DNA of 58,362 nt from Echinococcus granulosus (Eukaryota > Platyhelminthes > Cestoda > Cyclophyllidea > Taeniidae): assembly GCF_000524195.1 (NCBI RefSeq), contig NW_020170457.1, positions 279,124 through 337,485 on the forward strand, read 5' to 3'. The notes under the pieces are model-generated. The model saw nothing but the letters and a program-made list of their open reading frames with translations. It was not told the DNA's origin and made no database searches. The position numbers and the translations under genes are program-made. Below are positions 36,135-48,639 of the stretch, piece by piece. Numbering within the stretch: position 1 is the stretch's first letter; each line of letters begins with the position of its first letter.

Positions 36135-37460
36135 AGTCAAAGGATCCCATCAAAACTCCTTTGAAACTGTGGGATGCATGGTGGTGAATTGAAACACGGA
36201 CGATCTGTAGAAATCCGTCTTGCAAACATCTTATGGTAAACATAAAAAGTGCGTTTTATTTTAATCTGTTAAAAACTAAAGTTCAAAAATTGCCAGCTTT
36301 TAAAGTGAATTTGTTTTTTAGGTGATTTTAGACAATGCGCTTTATTTGCCGACTATCACGGGTTTAGAGATCACTTTTGCGTGCTACTTTATGTTCTGCT
36401 TTGTTGCATTTTTTTTTGTTTTTAATAGATTACGAAAACATCGGTGAAGAAGTGATTATTGAATGTCAACTTATTGGCTTGTGCGTTTCTAATGCAGTGC
36501 TGAGCGGCTTTTAAATTTTTATTCTTTTTTGAGAACCCACAATCGATTCCACAGAACTGCATTTTGATGAGAAGCAATGCTTAACTACTGTTTTGTTAAA
36601 GTGTTATCAGGCCTAGTTCACGTTAAATAAGTAGGTAGTACCTCCAGCTTTCCCTTTCCTTACTCTAATGACATAGCCGACCAGATATGTATCATAGATG
36701 ACTTTATACTGCTCATGAAGAAGACAGAGTTTTCATAAAAGAATGTTTTTTTGACTTACGGTGACATTTGATCCCACTATTAGCTCTAAAGCAGGTTTAA
36801 ATTGTCAAAATGGACTTAAGGAGTTGAGGCACCGCGTTAATTTGGAGGTCTTAACGTCATCCTTCACAGTAGGAAACACTTTTATGTACTTGATTTATTT
36901 GAAGATACCAGAAAAGACAGCTGAATTTGTGGACGCCACATCTTTTACTAAGCTCCTTAGACTATTCCAACTTTTCGAGGGAATTTTATTTCTATTAGAG
37001 CTTGTCGTAATTACTAATTAAAACACTATCTGGGCGCTACGTTATGAATCGAGAAACATTGTAGGGTAGTACGAAAGACATTAGAAATTACCGACTATAG
37101 AAGAAACCACAGTGAGAGACGACCTTGACTATGGAGTACCGCAAAGCGCATTCTAAGCGCAGTTAGGTTTCATTAGATGCGACTCATAAGCGCCATCGAA
37201 GTCTGAGACGAATGAACTATCCCTATACTCCTTCACCCCAGCTTTTGCCAATTCAAAAGAAGACTAATTATGAACGCACAGGGGAGAAGCAAGTAAATGG
37301 TAGCTTTGCGGGTCTCACCCATCGCACCGAGAGCATGACTTCACCTCCATGAAGACAAGTTACAATTAAACAGGCAGCCATTCAGATAAGTCCTGTAGCT
37401 GGTACATCTATGCCACCAATGACCAGAACAAGGCGAGATGGCTGAAGAGGCAGTCGTGTG
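36135..37460. other. Region upstream of ACK
   Basis: Expected to hold the ACK promoter and 5' UTR. It is AT-rich, and no TATA box can be placed with confidence. The plus-strand frame at 36761-37021 (86 codons) has no recognised content. Confidence 0.4.
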
Positions 37461-37469
37461 TTATCATTC

Positions 37470-37735
37470 GTCAAGCATCCTCGCCACATTGACAGAGGTA
37501 GCACCAGCGCACATCCCCATTTCTGTCGAATGGAGCTAAAGAGGAGTTGCGCAGCAAAGCAGCAGTCTGATTACCAGTTGACCAGTGGCTAATCACACGC
37601 GTACCTCTACACAAGGTCTGGCTACCGAGCGTGCACGTCTTCATCTTCACACATGGCAAAGGGCACATTAGTCTCGAATGAATGGCCTCTCTACTGTGGT
37701 TTTTTGCCTATCTTCTGCATCTGGTGCGACGAAGC
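37470..37735 (-). repeat. Family A repeat, tail part
   Basis: Its reverse complement aligns to 361-580 and 49700-49880, including the GTGAAGATGAAGACGTG and CAGACCTTGTGTA blocks. Confidence 0.75.
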
Positions 37736-37809
37736 ATGACCTTGTCACCTAGTCACTGAGTAATCAATGACACAACAAACGGAACCACAGGTTTTGCCAC
37801 ATTCTTTGC

Positions 37810-38060
37810 TCAACCTCTCCACTTCCACAGAGGTAGCACCAACGCAAATTCATGTCTCGTGCGAATAGAAATGCAGGACAATCGCAAAGTGAAGCAGCAA
37901 CCTTATCACAAGCTGACCAATGGACAGTCACACGCACACCCGTATACAAAGCCTGTTTTCCTTACACGCTAGTCTTCATCTTCGCACACGGCGAAGGGCA
38001 AGCTCATTTCAAACAGACGACCTCTCTGTTGCAGCTTACCATCTGCCTTGTGCATCTTTA
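37810..38060 (-). repeat. Family A repeat, tail part (second)
   Basis: A second copy directly beside the previous one in the same orientation, sharing the GAGGTAGCACCA start and the CACACGGCGAAGGGCA end. Confidence 0.7.
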
Positions 38061-38394
38061 AGAACGCCGCAGTTGTTCGTGTGCTTCACACTGTTAAGTT
38101 GGTAATGCCATTAACAATGTAGCCAAATTGTGTGCAATCTTACCTTTTTATCACACTTGTTCCTGCAATTACTCACGAGAATGCGTTGCCAAGTTTGGTA
38201 ACTCCGTTCCAGTGAAGGTAAAATTCAATCCATGCGAGACACAGTACGGTAGAATACTCGCAAGCGGCAGTGGTTGAGATATCTCTGTCTTCAGTGAGCA
38301 TGGTATAGCAAGATTGCACACACTGTGAATGTTTTTAGCCCCACCAACCTCGTAGATAATAGATCACAAAGAAATGTTGTATTATACCAGATGA

Positions 38395-38830
38395 ATATGT
38401 CCCAGGACAAGATGTTGGAAGCTTATCCACCACCTAGAGCGTGTAACGATGCAAGGGAAAGAGACGTGGTCGATTGGCAAGCAGTAGTTGACTAATCGTG
38501 AAATGCTGATAAGGACCACGTAGATTGCTGCGCTTGTCTGCGATCGCTGTCGACCATCGTTCAGACGTCTGGAATGGTGATCAAGGAATGCACGAATGCG
38601 AGTTCGTGTCACTTCGTGGTCCATGAGCACGTACCCATGCAGCAGATGTGGGAACGTGATAGTCACCGTAGCTTTGTATAACTCTCCTCATACGATTTGT
38701 TTCCATAAGTAATGTGGAAGCAGCGAAGAAGTATAAAGTAGTCGCCTTTGATGCTCACCTACCATCGTCTGCTGGTGGAGCGCTTTTGCGTAGAATCACC
38801 TTACTTCCATTGATGTAACAATGGATAGGG
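38395..38830 (-). repeat. Family A repeat, head part
   Basis: The reverse complement of 38395-38680 matches the head at 49040-49220 (CTGCTGCTTGG..CGTGCTC, the GGTCGACAG region, GCAGCAATCT). The adjoining 38690-38830 also resembles 42310-42430, the same position beside copy 41420-42200. Confidence 0.65.
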
Positions 38831-39114
38831 TTTTCCATCGCTAGTGTTAAATATGCATGCAAGCTGCACTTGACAGGGGAATTTCAAGTCGAATGTCCTA
38901 TCGTTGAATGTCTGGGGCCCTCTGTGTCAGTCTTACCAGCGGTTTGATAGTTCTCAAGCGAATCAACTCACTCATTGACGACTCTAGTGAGGGTTCATAC
39001 GTTCTAGTGGAGTAAAATTTGTGTTCTTGACTTACAATATTAACTATTATGTCAAGCTGAAGGATTGATCGTAGTCGTGAGATTTGTACATACGTCACTG
39101 TCCTTTTGCCAATT

Positions 39115-39810
39115 CTGTCTCAAGGTAGCACCAAAGCTGATCCTCCACTCCTCCCACTGTAGATGGAGAGCAATCTCACTGAGAGACAGTGGTCTGTTCA
39201 CCAGCTTACCAGTTGTCAATCACATGCATACGCATATGTAAGGTTCGTTTGCCAAGCTCGCACACACGTCTTGACCTCCACACGAGACACGAGTGGACAC
39301 CTCTCTAGCATAGGTTGTTGTCTGTCTTATGCATCTGTTACGACGCTACAGGTCATTGAAATCTACCCGCTGCGTGATCAGTGCCACATGAAAAGGAGCC
39401 AACTTCCAGGTAATCTTACCATATCATGGAAATGCTTCTGCAACCCCATGGGAGAGTATGCTGGCTTAAGGGGCAATCCTGCTGCAGCAGCAGTAAGATT
39501 TGTACGGTAAGGATAGAAGCATGGTAGTTCATTTGCATGTACCAATGTTTAAGATAACTTTGCCACCATAAACCACAGAACGGCAGGCTTGCTTAGATGA
39601 TGACCTCTTCCGGCTACATTAGTTACGTTTATTGTCAAGCAGATGGTGTGGCGATAAAGAAGGCGATGTGGGTGGGTGTTAAAAAGACCCTGTGTATAAA
39701 CACGTCTGAGTTTGACTGTTTGTGACATGTTAATCAGTATCATTAAGACTGTTGCTTCTTCCTACGACCACCATCCACCATTATTCAGACCTCTGGAATG
39801 CCAACCACTG
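39115..39810 (-). repeat. Family A repeat, long copy
   Basis: Tail part (39120-39360) joined to head part (39350-39810). It aligns over about 450 bases with 51050-51490, including GCGTGATCAGTGCCACATG, CCACAGAACGGCA and TCCTACGACCACCATCCACC. Confidence 0.8.
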
Positions 39811-40321
39811 CAAAACGAAAACGCTACTTCCTGCTTCGAGGTCACGCCTTCTTGTGATGGGTTCCGTCACAATGCAGTGGAGTTTCTATATGCTCAAAAT
39901 TGTTGAGAAATAGCAGATAACAGCTGTGTGGTCTTCATTGAAACACTGAATGCTAACTGCTGATGGTATGCATTTGAACAGGATCTGCTAGCTTAGATCA
40001 AGATTTCCCAACTTGATATGTGTTGCACGATATGATGGACGGCACAGTCTGTTAATACCTACCTCTACTTATCAAAATGCAGCACAACAAATTGTTTACG
40101 CTTATCTATGATTCCGAAACCGCTTTGGATGTAGTTTCTATACCAAGGTTATTTGGTACTCTATTACACTGGGAGCAACTGCCTAGGAACAAGTAGAGGA
40201 AAAATTGAAGAACACTGAGAAAGAGGCGAGCAGTTTTACAGCTAAATTTTATTTAAATGAAAAGCGCATATATGCAATCAGTACGCATACACCTTCTTAC
40301 AGTGTGTTCGTTTCTGTCCTG

Positions 40322-41165
40322 GATAAATTTATACCCACGGTTTCGTTAGTGCCTCTCCACTAGAACTGATACTAGTCGAGACTGAGATATAAGCAAATTC
40401 CTTCAGCCCGCATCTCGTCTCCACTTTCACCAAGACTTCACAAGTCGATGGGAAAGTAGAAGCCTCTTTCCCTTCATCCTCCTTGGCCTCATCCTCCTTC
40501 CACGTCTCCTTCTTTCTTCCAAGTTTTGGTTGTGGTGCTGCCCTCAGTAATAGCACTGCATTTGGCTGGAACCGAATCCAAATGGGAAGTACTGACAAGG
40601 AATTAATTAGTAAAATGCCCTTCATTACCAATCGGAAGGGACGGGGATAGGGGTTGGTGTCATTTCTGAGGATGTGGAGAGAAAGCTCGTCGTGACACCT
40701 ATATCGGCACGTTATGGCCAATATTGACGATGATGTTCCAGCCAATGGTATCCACGAAAACACTAGCATGACAGCCAGACCATCATCCTTCGCTCTCTCC
40801 ACGCTTCATCTTCTTGCAAGCCGAGCAGTACTGCTGGCGCAATGGAGATGTCTAGCAAAACCACCATTCAAATGCATCTTCTCCGTGCATTCAGAATGAA
40901 CCGTCTCGTATTTAGGTATGGTTTGTCAGGAATTAGGGGAGGCTTGCGCAGCAATTCTTAAACGCTCGCAGTCGAGGTGAAGGCCGAAGTAATTTGCTCG
41001 CCTTTCAATCTTTTAGTTATAGTTCTAGTGGAGATTTGATAAGCAAAGAGGAAGGACGCTTTACTCACAGCCTGGGCATAAATTTATCCAAGTCAGAAAC
41101 GGACAAGCTGCAAGAAGGTAAACTTGCCTTGATTGTAAGCACACAGTGTCTGCAGGTTTGGTTGT
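40322..41165. repeat. Repeat shared with 57580-57900 in rearranged order
   Basis: 40380-40540 matches the reverse complement of 57600-57740, and 41080-41130 matches 57830-57880 directly (CAAGCTGCAAGAAGG). A short inverted repeat also links 40322-40380 to 41020-41090 (GATAAATTTAT and CTCCACTAGAACT). A 157-codon minus frame (40329-40802) overlaps but is not conserved in the other copy. Confidence 0.55.
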
Positions 41166-41419
41166 GGTGGTTAAACACTAGCAGTTGATATACCACTCCC
41201 TTCTGGATGATTGATAATAGTATGCGTTTATTAGCCAAGAGCACTCCATTTAAACCGCTGAAGACGAACTGTCACCAAGTGGTCAATGAAGGTAAGTTTG
41301 TCTGTTAGCCAGTCTTGGGAGCACTATGGGGAAGCACCAGTAGATGAAACGACTCCGTCAATGCTGAGATGACGCAGCGTGATGGATGACGGCATGGATG
41401 TGTGCTCACAGACTTGTAG

Positions 41420-42084
41420 TTCATTACGCAGAATTTGCCTCATTTGCCGGACTTCCCCTCCGCATCTCTATGGGTAATACCAAGGCACGTCCCCAACTCG
41501 TGCGAATGGATATGGTGGAGCAATCGCATCCGGAAACAACAGTCTGTTTACCAGCTGATCAATCGCCAACCACAAGAATACTTGCACGCAAAGTCTCTTC
41601 GCCGCGCACGCACCACCTCATCTGCACAGAACGCAAAGGGCATGCTTGTTCTCAGTAGACTGCCTGATTCGTGCTTCCGGAAGCAAAAGCCGAAATGCGT
41701 GGATTGCCAATGTGTTATTGCACCTATTGCTTCATTTACATGGAAGAATGTGAGTCTGTTAGTTAATTCCATAATGACGGTGTAAGCTTCAAACCGTGAA
41801 GAGAAAAGAACAGTTACCTGTTCGCAAGTGCCACTGATTGGGATATCTTTGCAATAAGGTAGCTGCTTTCTTCAGCTCACATTACGAGTTTGATGGGTTA
41901 CGATGATCTGCAAAGTCGCATGAGAAGCACGAGGTAGAAGACAAGCCATTCGAAGTGTATGTGTTCGTTGCTGGCATCGTGAGACGAGGTAGAAAAAGGA
42001 GACGTGGGTAGAATGAAATGAGAACTTTTATACGGAAATGATCGCTGTTGACTACTAGGCAGGCTTTCATTCCGATCACTCAGA

Positions 42085-42138
<54 letters not shown>

Positions 42139-42200
42139 CCTACAACCACTCTTGACCTCCATTCAGACGTCTAGATCGGTGGTCACGCGGAAACACGAAT
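41420..42200 (-). repeat. Family A repeat, long copy with microsatellite insertion
   Basis: Tail part at 41480-41670, head part at 41880-42200. The head's short GCAGCAGCAATCTGAG stretch is here expanded into a run of three triplet repeats. Confidence 0.75.
42086..42138. repeat. Compound triplet microsatellite (TGC)n(GAT)n(GTG)n
   Basis: Three successive perfect triplet runs on the plus strand, exactly where other family A copies have a two- or three-unit GCA seed. Confidence 0.92.
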
Positions 42201-42653
42201 GAGCTTTCAGGCCTCTTTTTGGTCGGGATCACGCGTCCGCACAGTCACCGCGAGAGTGTGGTAGGCAATGCTGCCTCGCAAACCATTCCCAAGCAGTTTG
42301 TTTATCTAAATTGTGTGAAAGTGTCAAAGAAGAACAAAGCAGTCGTCTTGCTGCCTTGTCAACCATCATCTGCTACTGGGTTGCATTTGTGTAGAAGCAC
42401 TTTGCTTGGAATCACGACATCCTCAGTTGATATCTGTTTGAACGACCCCTTGTGCCACCAACTTTGAGCATCTTTGCAAGTTGTAACGGACACGTTATTG
42501 TCTAATGCCTGATCCTTAATGCTTAATCATCCAGTGAGTTGCCACCAGGGACCATGTGGTTAGCGGGAAGATTTACTACCACGCAATGCACCTTTTTTGA
42601 TTTGCACTAGCACATGCTGTCGAGGATTTCCTATGACACCAAGCCATCACCAG

Positions 42654-42888
42654 ATCTTGAGGCCTATCTTTGCAGCTAGTAGTGTGCTCTGTGCCGCAGC
42701 AGTCACACCACCTTCAACATGCCTGTGGCCGTCCACTCAACCCACACCTACCTCTCCTCCAAGTCGCAGAATCGCAGCAGGCGAAGGGAGCAGTGGTTAT
42801 TCAGTGCATGCCTATTCCATCCCCTTAACTCACTTCCCTCCATTTCTCATTGCTTTCCATCAGAACTTGGAGAGAGCCTCCATACATC
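42654..42888 (+). pseudogene. Decayed copy of ACK exon 12
   Basis: DNA similarity to 16866-16616 runs from the acceptor (ATCACCAG/ATCTTGAGG) to past the exon end (TTTCCATCAGAACTTGGAGAG), with an internal deletion. The exon's true frame meets TAG TAG at its eleventh codon, and the donor GT has become GC, so it is non-functional. The open plus frame at 42597-43061 is out of register and has no meaning of its own. Confidence 0.8.
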
Positions 42889-44373
42889 CTGCTAAGTGGC
42901 ATTTCTGTCCACGCACCAATTCATCTGCTGATCAGCCTGCCTTACTTTTTATCTCCTTCTCCCATCTATACAATTCCCCATCGGCAAGCCTCACTTCCAC
43001 CAATAGGGTGAATGGTAGATTCTTGCCAGCAGCTATGAGTGAAATGTTGGAGTCAATTTAGGGCATTATTTTGGCTACCTATAATTTACCAATCTATCTG
43101 TGTAACTTTTTTTCTATACATCATCGTCTACTATGAATATCATCAGAGAATACGAGGAATGAATTACCAAATCCTCCTTTATGAGGTTACTAAACAAAGC
43201 TTTTCAGGCAGAAAACATGGATTTGTAAAAAGCGCAGATTTGCTGAACCATAGCACTTTGCTTTTGTCGATTTCTTGGAGAAGTAATTGGAGAATGTTCA
43301 GTGGAAAGAGGATACATGAGGTCACACAGGATCTTTGTGTTTGGAGCCATAATATTTCAAGTCATTCTTGCCACACTTTCTTGTGGCTGCACCCTTGGTG
43401 GATGAGTTACATCTTGCAGCTAATTAATCAGCAATTTTAGGATAATGTGGAGACGACACGATCTTGTCATTTATTGCTGTGGAGCTGATTAGAGGAAGGT
43501 GTCACATCCTCTTGTCAAGCTGTTTACTGATGATATCGTTAGCTAGCTGTTTCCCACTGCCCAAAGCAGACCCATAAATTCGGCATTGCAATCAATTCAA
43601 AAACATGAAGCTGTTTAAAATGAATCATGCAAACCTACATGTTACTGTCCATTGCTCTTGTTTGCCAGTAAAACCGACCCTGCAGTGACTGGTACTGGGA
43701 TGCACATTTGGGGAATTTTGTGAATGACGGTTCAAAGACGGTTAAATCATAAATGCCTAGCAACGTTGCATACTTAAAGTAGGGCTGTCCAAGCTTGGAC
43801 AGTCTGATAGTCTGATCATTCGCCTGTGCAGCGGGCAACTTCTTAACTCCTGCGTCTGTCTGCTGTCACTCCAATCTTCAATGCGCATTGACATTTGCGT
43901 CAGAAAGGACACGCAGATTGGGCATAGCCTCACTTCCTACAGCAGGCTGCATCCATCAAAACGTGTTTTGCAAATTGGTTGAGTCAGACGTGTGGATCTG
44001 TTGTCGCCCTGCAAGACTGATCAACCAATTTGAGAGATGCGAACTAGAGGCCTTTTGAGAATGACTTAGTTGTATTGCTGCACCATCGATATGCGCTAAT
44101 TCCTGTGGGCACGGATGGTTGAGAAGGGTGGCGAATGCTTCATAAGGTGATGGCAACCGCAAAGCTTGTAAGCCTGATGCTCTTTTACCTGTCATTAAAG
44201 GGTCATTGTCTTGAAACAATTTTGTGGAAAGGGCGTTGGAAATTGCGCTCTCACTGCTTGGCGAAAGTTTAAATAACTTCTTCTATTAGTACCAATTTTG
44301 AATCGAATGATTTAAATCTTCCGAGCCCTTATTTCTTTTCAGGATTCCACTCCCTCAGCCAAATATGTTTTAC

Positions 44374-44389
44374 GTCACGTATGCGCGAC
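44374..44389. other. 16-bp near-palindrome, copy 3
   Basis: GTCACGTATGCGCGAC, inside the exon-like stretch at 44347-44455. Confidence 0.55.
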
Positions 44390-45905
44390 TCTCAGATGCT
44401 CAAAAATTTAACATGCATTTCTTCCGATCTTATCGCATTCTTCAGCCTTAATGATGTCTTGATTTACCAAATGATATCGTGAATGATTGGGCTGAAAACA
44501 AGGCATTTAAATCGACGCAAAGCATTCTTGTGATGGGAGCCTTTGTGTTTTCTTAGCAGCAGTTGCGGTGGTTAGTAGGCGATGAAACCAAAATCTGACA
44601 AGAAGCCATCCGAGCTGTAGAAGCAGATCGTCGTCTGAGACGTCGGTGTGAGTCTATTCGACCTCTCAGCCGCGTTTCTCTTGTGCCGCTCCCCTCAATT
44701 GCCTGCTTCAATTCCAGCGCTGACTGTGTGTTAGTGCTATCATGCATAAGTAGGTAAGATGCAGAAACGCCTTTAATCATAAAACCTAGGCTTTTTGTCA
44801 CAAAGCATTTGGGATCTTGATATGATTGCTCGATAGAAGGGAATGATGCAGGGGCGGAACTGTAGGCAGAAAGGAGTGTCCTGCCGCTTCCACTATGCAC
44901 TGAGGACCACTGCACATGTCTTTTGTGGGCATATGCAGTCGAACCATCAGTACCGAATAGTGACAGAAAAAGGTATAGAAAACAAAATGTAGCACTGGAA
45001 CTCATTCACATGCACTCGAATCTCTTAAAAACTAATCCCAGTACGGACCTCCATGTTGATGAATAGGAATTTCGGTCACGCAGCAATAAGACATCTAAGG
45101 GAATGCCGCCAAAGTCTTCTCCACATCGACAACAATTCCAGTCATGGTGACCTCAATTTGCGACCCATGCCACAGTAGACATGCTTTCCTGCAAGCAAAC
45201 TTCCACAAAAGTGGAACGTCTAATCCTAATTCTGGGCTCCTGATGGACGCGCAACCAACCTGTGAGAAATGAAAGTTGGTACAGGGATGAAAACTAGTGT
45301 TTGAACATTAAACACAGTAAGATCTTTCATGACCATGGGCTGCCGTTAATGCTTCACACTTCAGTTTCCATATTTTCCGAAGTTTAAAGGAAAATTTGTG
45401 CCTAGTATATTGCTGGAGATAACCGATTCATATGCCACAGCTTGAAGGTTAACATCTTCCTTCCCTTTTGACTAAAGTGGACACATTGCTTGTTTTGTGT
45501 TCATAGCTTCAAACACTTCTGTTCCTACCATTTCTACTAGATCGTTCCACATCAGGTAGCGAATTTTGGTCCTTTGCTAATCCAAAATAAATTCATGCTT
45601 TAGTGAGCTCTATCACTCCATAGCCATTTTTCATAGCTTAGTGACGGCATAGCAAAAAGAGCTGAGGACAGAAACAAGCTGGTATTTTTTTGCGTTTCTT
45701 TCCATATGTCAAATCAGCCAGGCTGATTTCCGTCTCTTATCTTGCCTGAGTTGACCCATTCATATACCATAGCTTAAAGACCAATAGGTGTTTACATTTC
45801 CATTTAAGGCAGACGCTTTTGATTGCTGTTTTATTTTACGTTCAAGTGGCCTAGGAACAGCTCAAATCGGTGCGGATACACATCACAAACTGATAGTGAT
45901 CATAC

Positions 45906-45921
45906 GTCACACATATGCGAC
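45906..45921. other. 16-bp near-palindrome, copy 4
   Basis: GTCACACATATGCGAC, with no similarity to the other copies beyond the core. Confidence 0.55.
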
Positions 45922-48297
45922 GCGGGTGGGACATTGATTAACTACTTAAGAAACAATGTAAAAAGTAGGGTATTGCTGCAAAATCGCTACCTTAGCATAT
46001 TGGCATATTTAGGCTCTGTTATGTTTGCGCTAAGCTCTAGAATGGTGTGACATCTAGTGCTTGCGCTGCCAAGGTCTCAGAGGAAAATAGATCACTCCAG
46101 GTAAATGCTTCATTCCACCTACGTAACATATTTAGTCATATTTTTACTGCTTTTGATTCTCATTTGGCATATTTTGCAGGCAAGATTTGAGCACAATTGT
46201 AAAAACTGTCCCTTTACATATGTATGATACCAGTACTGAGCGCTCTAATAGCCAGAGTGTAGGAGAGGCAGGAAAGAACCATCCAATGGGAGCCACCTGT
46301 ATTCATTTCACCCTCTCTATATCTCAGCCCAGATAGGTAAATGTAACCATATTTGTTTGCTTAAAGTTAGACTGGGTTATTACAATCCAACCCTGTCTGC
46401 TCCTAGTTGAAGTTGCCAGGCTACAGCAAAGATGGATTGCTCAAACCCTGTGTACTCCTCATATCCGCTGTGAGTGACTGTGTTACCGCCTCCAAAATCA
46501 CCTACCACTTCGTTCACCAACCAATCAGTCAGCTCTTTAATCCGAGGAAAATAGGACTGACACGCCTTTGCCAACCGCAAGTGACAAATTGCTGAGGCAG
46601 ACTACAAGCTTTAGGAAGGGGAGTCTAACCAAAAGGAATGACTTGTCTTCTTGACAGCACAAAATTTTCTCTATCTCTTACTTGAAAAAATTTCAGCGCA
46701 TCCTTTTTTCCTTTAAGGACAAACGTTTAAAGCTACTTTGAACAAAGCATTTGCATGGAAGTGGTGTTGAATTCTGACGACAGCTGAAAGTGAGATTGTG
46801 AGAGGAAAGTGGAGTGGTCAAAATCAAAATATCTTCTTTATCTGTGGAATAATTTATAAATTATAATTCATTTAGACTGTTGTTGGAATCGCCTTTAATT
46901 TGAGCTATTCCTCAAACTGACATCATCTTGTGCATTAGCCTCAGTAAGTTATGGTCCACGGACCGCAAATGCGGTCGAAGCAATGAATGGTAATTTGCTT
47001 GGAAGACAAAGCCAACCAAAACCACCGTCCACTACTAGATTGGACGACATATAGCCAATGTGTGCGTCATACAAGGCAAAAGTTCTCTTAAGCTAAAATG
47101 AGCTTCACTTTTATTTGTAAACCAAAATTTACCATTCGCCCATGCAGATGAGACAGTGGGGAGCTGCGTTCGATTTTCCAAATGCCAAACTGCATCTTTT
47201 TTTCTGCTATTTTAAATAAAAGCGTCTTTTCATAAGTGCAGTGATATATTCAATCATTTGCTTCCTTTAAGCGAAAAATGCTTAATCCCTTGCTACCTGA
47301 TGGTCTAGTTTTTCAAAAGGTGCATTTTGAATCAGAGGGATATGATGTTTGGCGATAAGTTGAGGGTGACCCCAGGATCCGCTTGTAGGAAAGGGATGCT
47401 TTGCCAATTTGAAGGAGCCATTATGAGGAAATGACCACTCTAAATCATTTCTGCCTGCACAGTCAATTTTGTGGGTGTATTTATAATACCTGCATCCCTT
47501 CGGTAGATGGCCAAATGCACACAAGGAAAACGCAAGAAGCCTAAACCGAATTTTGGGAGAACCCTCTACCTTCCGTGTTTGTGGTCAATTTCATGTCTAG
47601 ATCATCTCGTTAATTCTTGATATCTGCAAGACCAAAACGAAACGTTAAGAAATTGATCAAAATATTTCTAAGCTCCTCTCGCTTTGATCTTCTTCATGGG
47701 CGCTCAACTTAGTCACAATACCGCGTCGGCCATCACACTCTCGTCGGTGCTGTAAGAAAAACACCCACGAACCAACCGCATCAGTCATCGATGGGAAAGG
47801 AATTCCACCGATATCCCGAACCTAATCAAAAATCAAAGCTGAATGATGAGCATTCAGTGTTGACTGCATTTGCTTTGCCTTTCGCATGCGCGGAAAGTTA
47901 CTGTGGCACGCTTCTTCCATTCTATGATTCCCACATAAACCCCATCCTTTGGAATATTTGACTATAATCCGAAATAGCATAATTTCGTCTTTATTGATAT
48001 ATTGATGCATCTAAATACTTGCAATGACTTATTTGGCACTTGCTGGGCTTTTGGATATGTGTCAACATGGGCAGCGCTCCTAGGAGTTGTAAGTTAATCT
48101 CCGGCACACGTTTGAACTCTGGATATTACTGCTTGCCTCATATTTTTCGGTAAAAATGCATGTGTGACAATTTTGGTTTTCAACCTAGCCTATTGCTTAT
48201 ATATTTCTGCCTTGAATAAGAGCAGAAGTTGGTGCTGTTACAGCAAAGTGATGGCCAAGATGGCACAAAACACTGTCTTAGCTGCCTTACTGTCTGA

Positions 48298-48313
48298 GTC
48301 ACAGATGCGTGAC
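48298..48313. other. 16-bp near-palindrome, copy 5
   Basis: GTCACAGATGCGTGAC, followed by GCTGAGTT, which partly resembles the right flank of copies 1 and 2. Confidence 0.55.
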
Positions 48314-48639
48314 GCTGAGTTAACCAGACATATGATATGCATTCCTTGCTGCTTTGCGATGGCTGTTTGCACCAAATAGTGGCGTAACTGGAGGAAGTGA
48401 GAGAGTAGAAGGATGGTATGAGTGCGAGGTCACTTAAGGTGGTCAGTAGGTATTAGTTTTCTAAGTAGAACAGGAAATAACCTGATCTGTAGTAGGTGCC
48501 TTCCATTTAAGACTTCCGTGAAGGAATGACAGAACAATTGACTGCATCTCCCCATGTACCACTTTTCTGGTCTACCAGTGCTAAGGTATACACTGACAGG
48601 TGGACACCAAAGTAGTGTTTAGTTTATGTGAAAGCACTT

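Noticed and set aside
40329..40802. 157-codon minus-strand frame
   Set aside because: Lies in a repeat shared with 57580-57900, where the frame is not kept; no recognisable domain.
42597..43061. 154-codon plus-strand frame
   Set aside because: Out-of-register reading of the decayed ACK exon-12 copy; length alone is not evidence of a gene.
44553..45005. 150-codon minus-strand frame
   Set aside because: No recognised content and overlaps a more protein-like short stretch on the opposite strand; no splice context.
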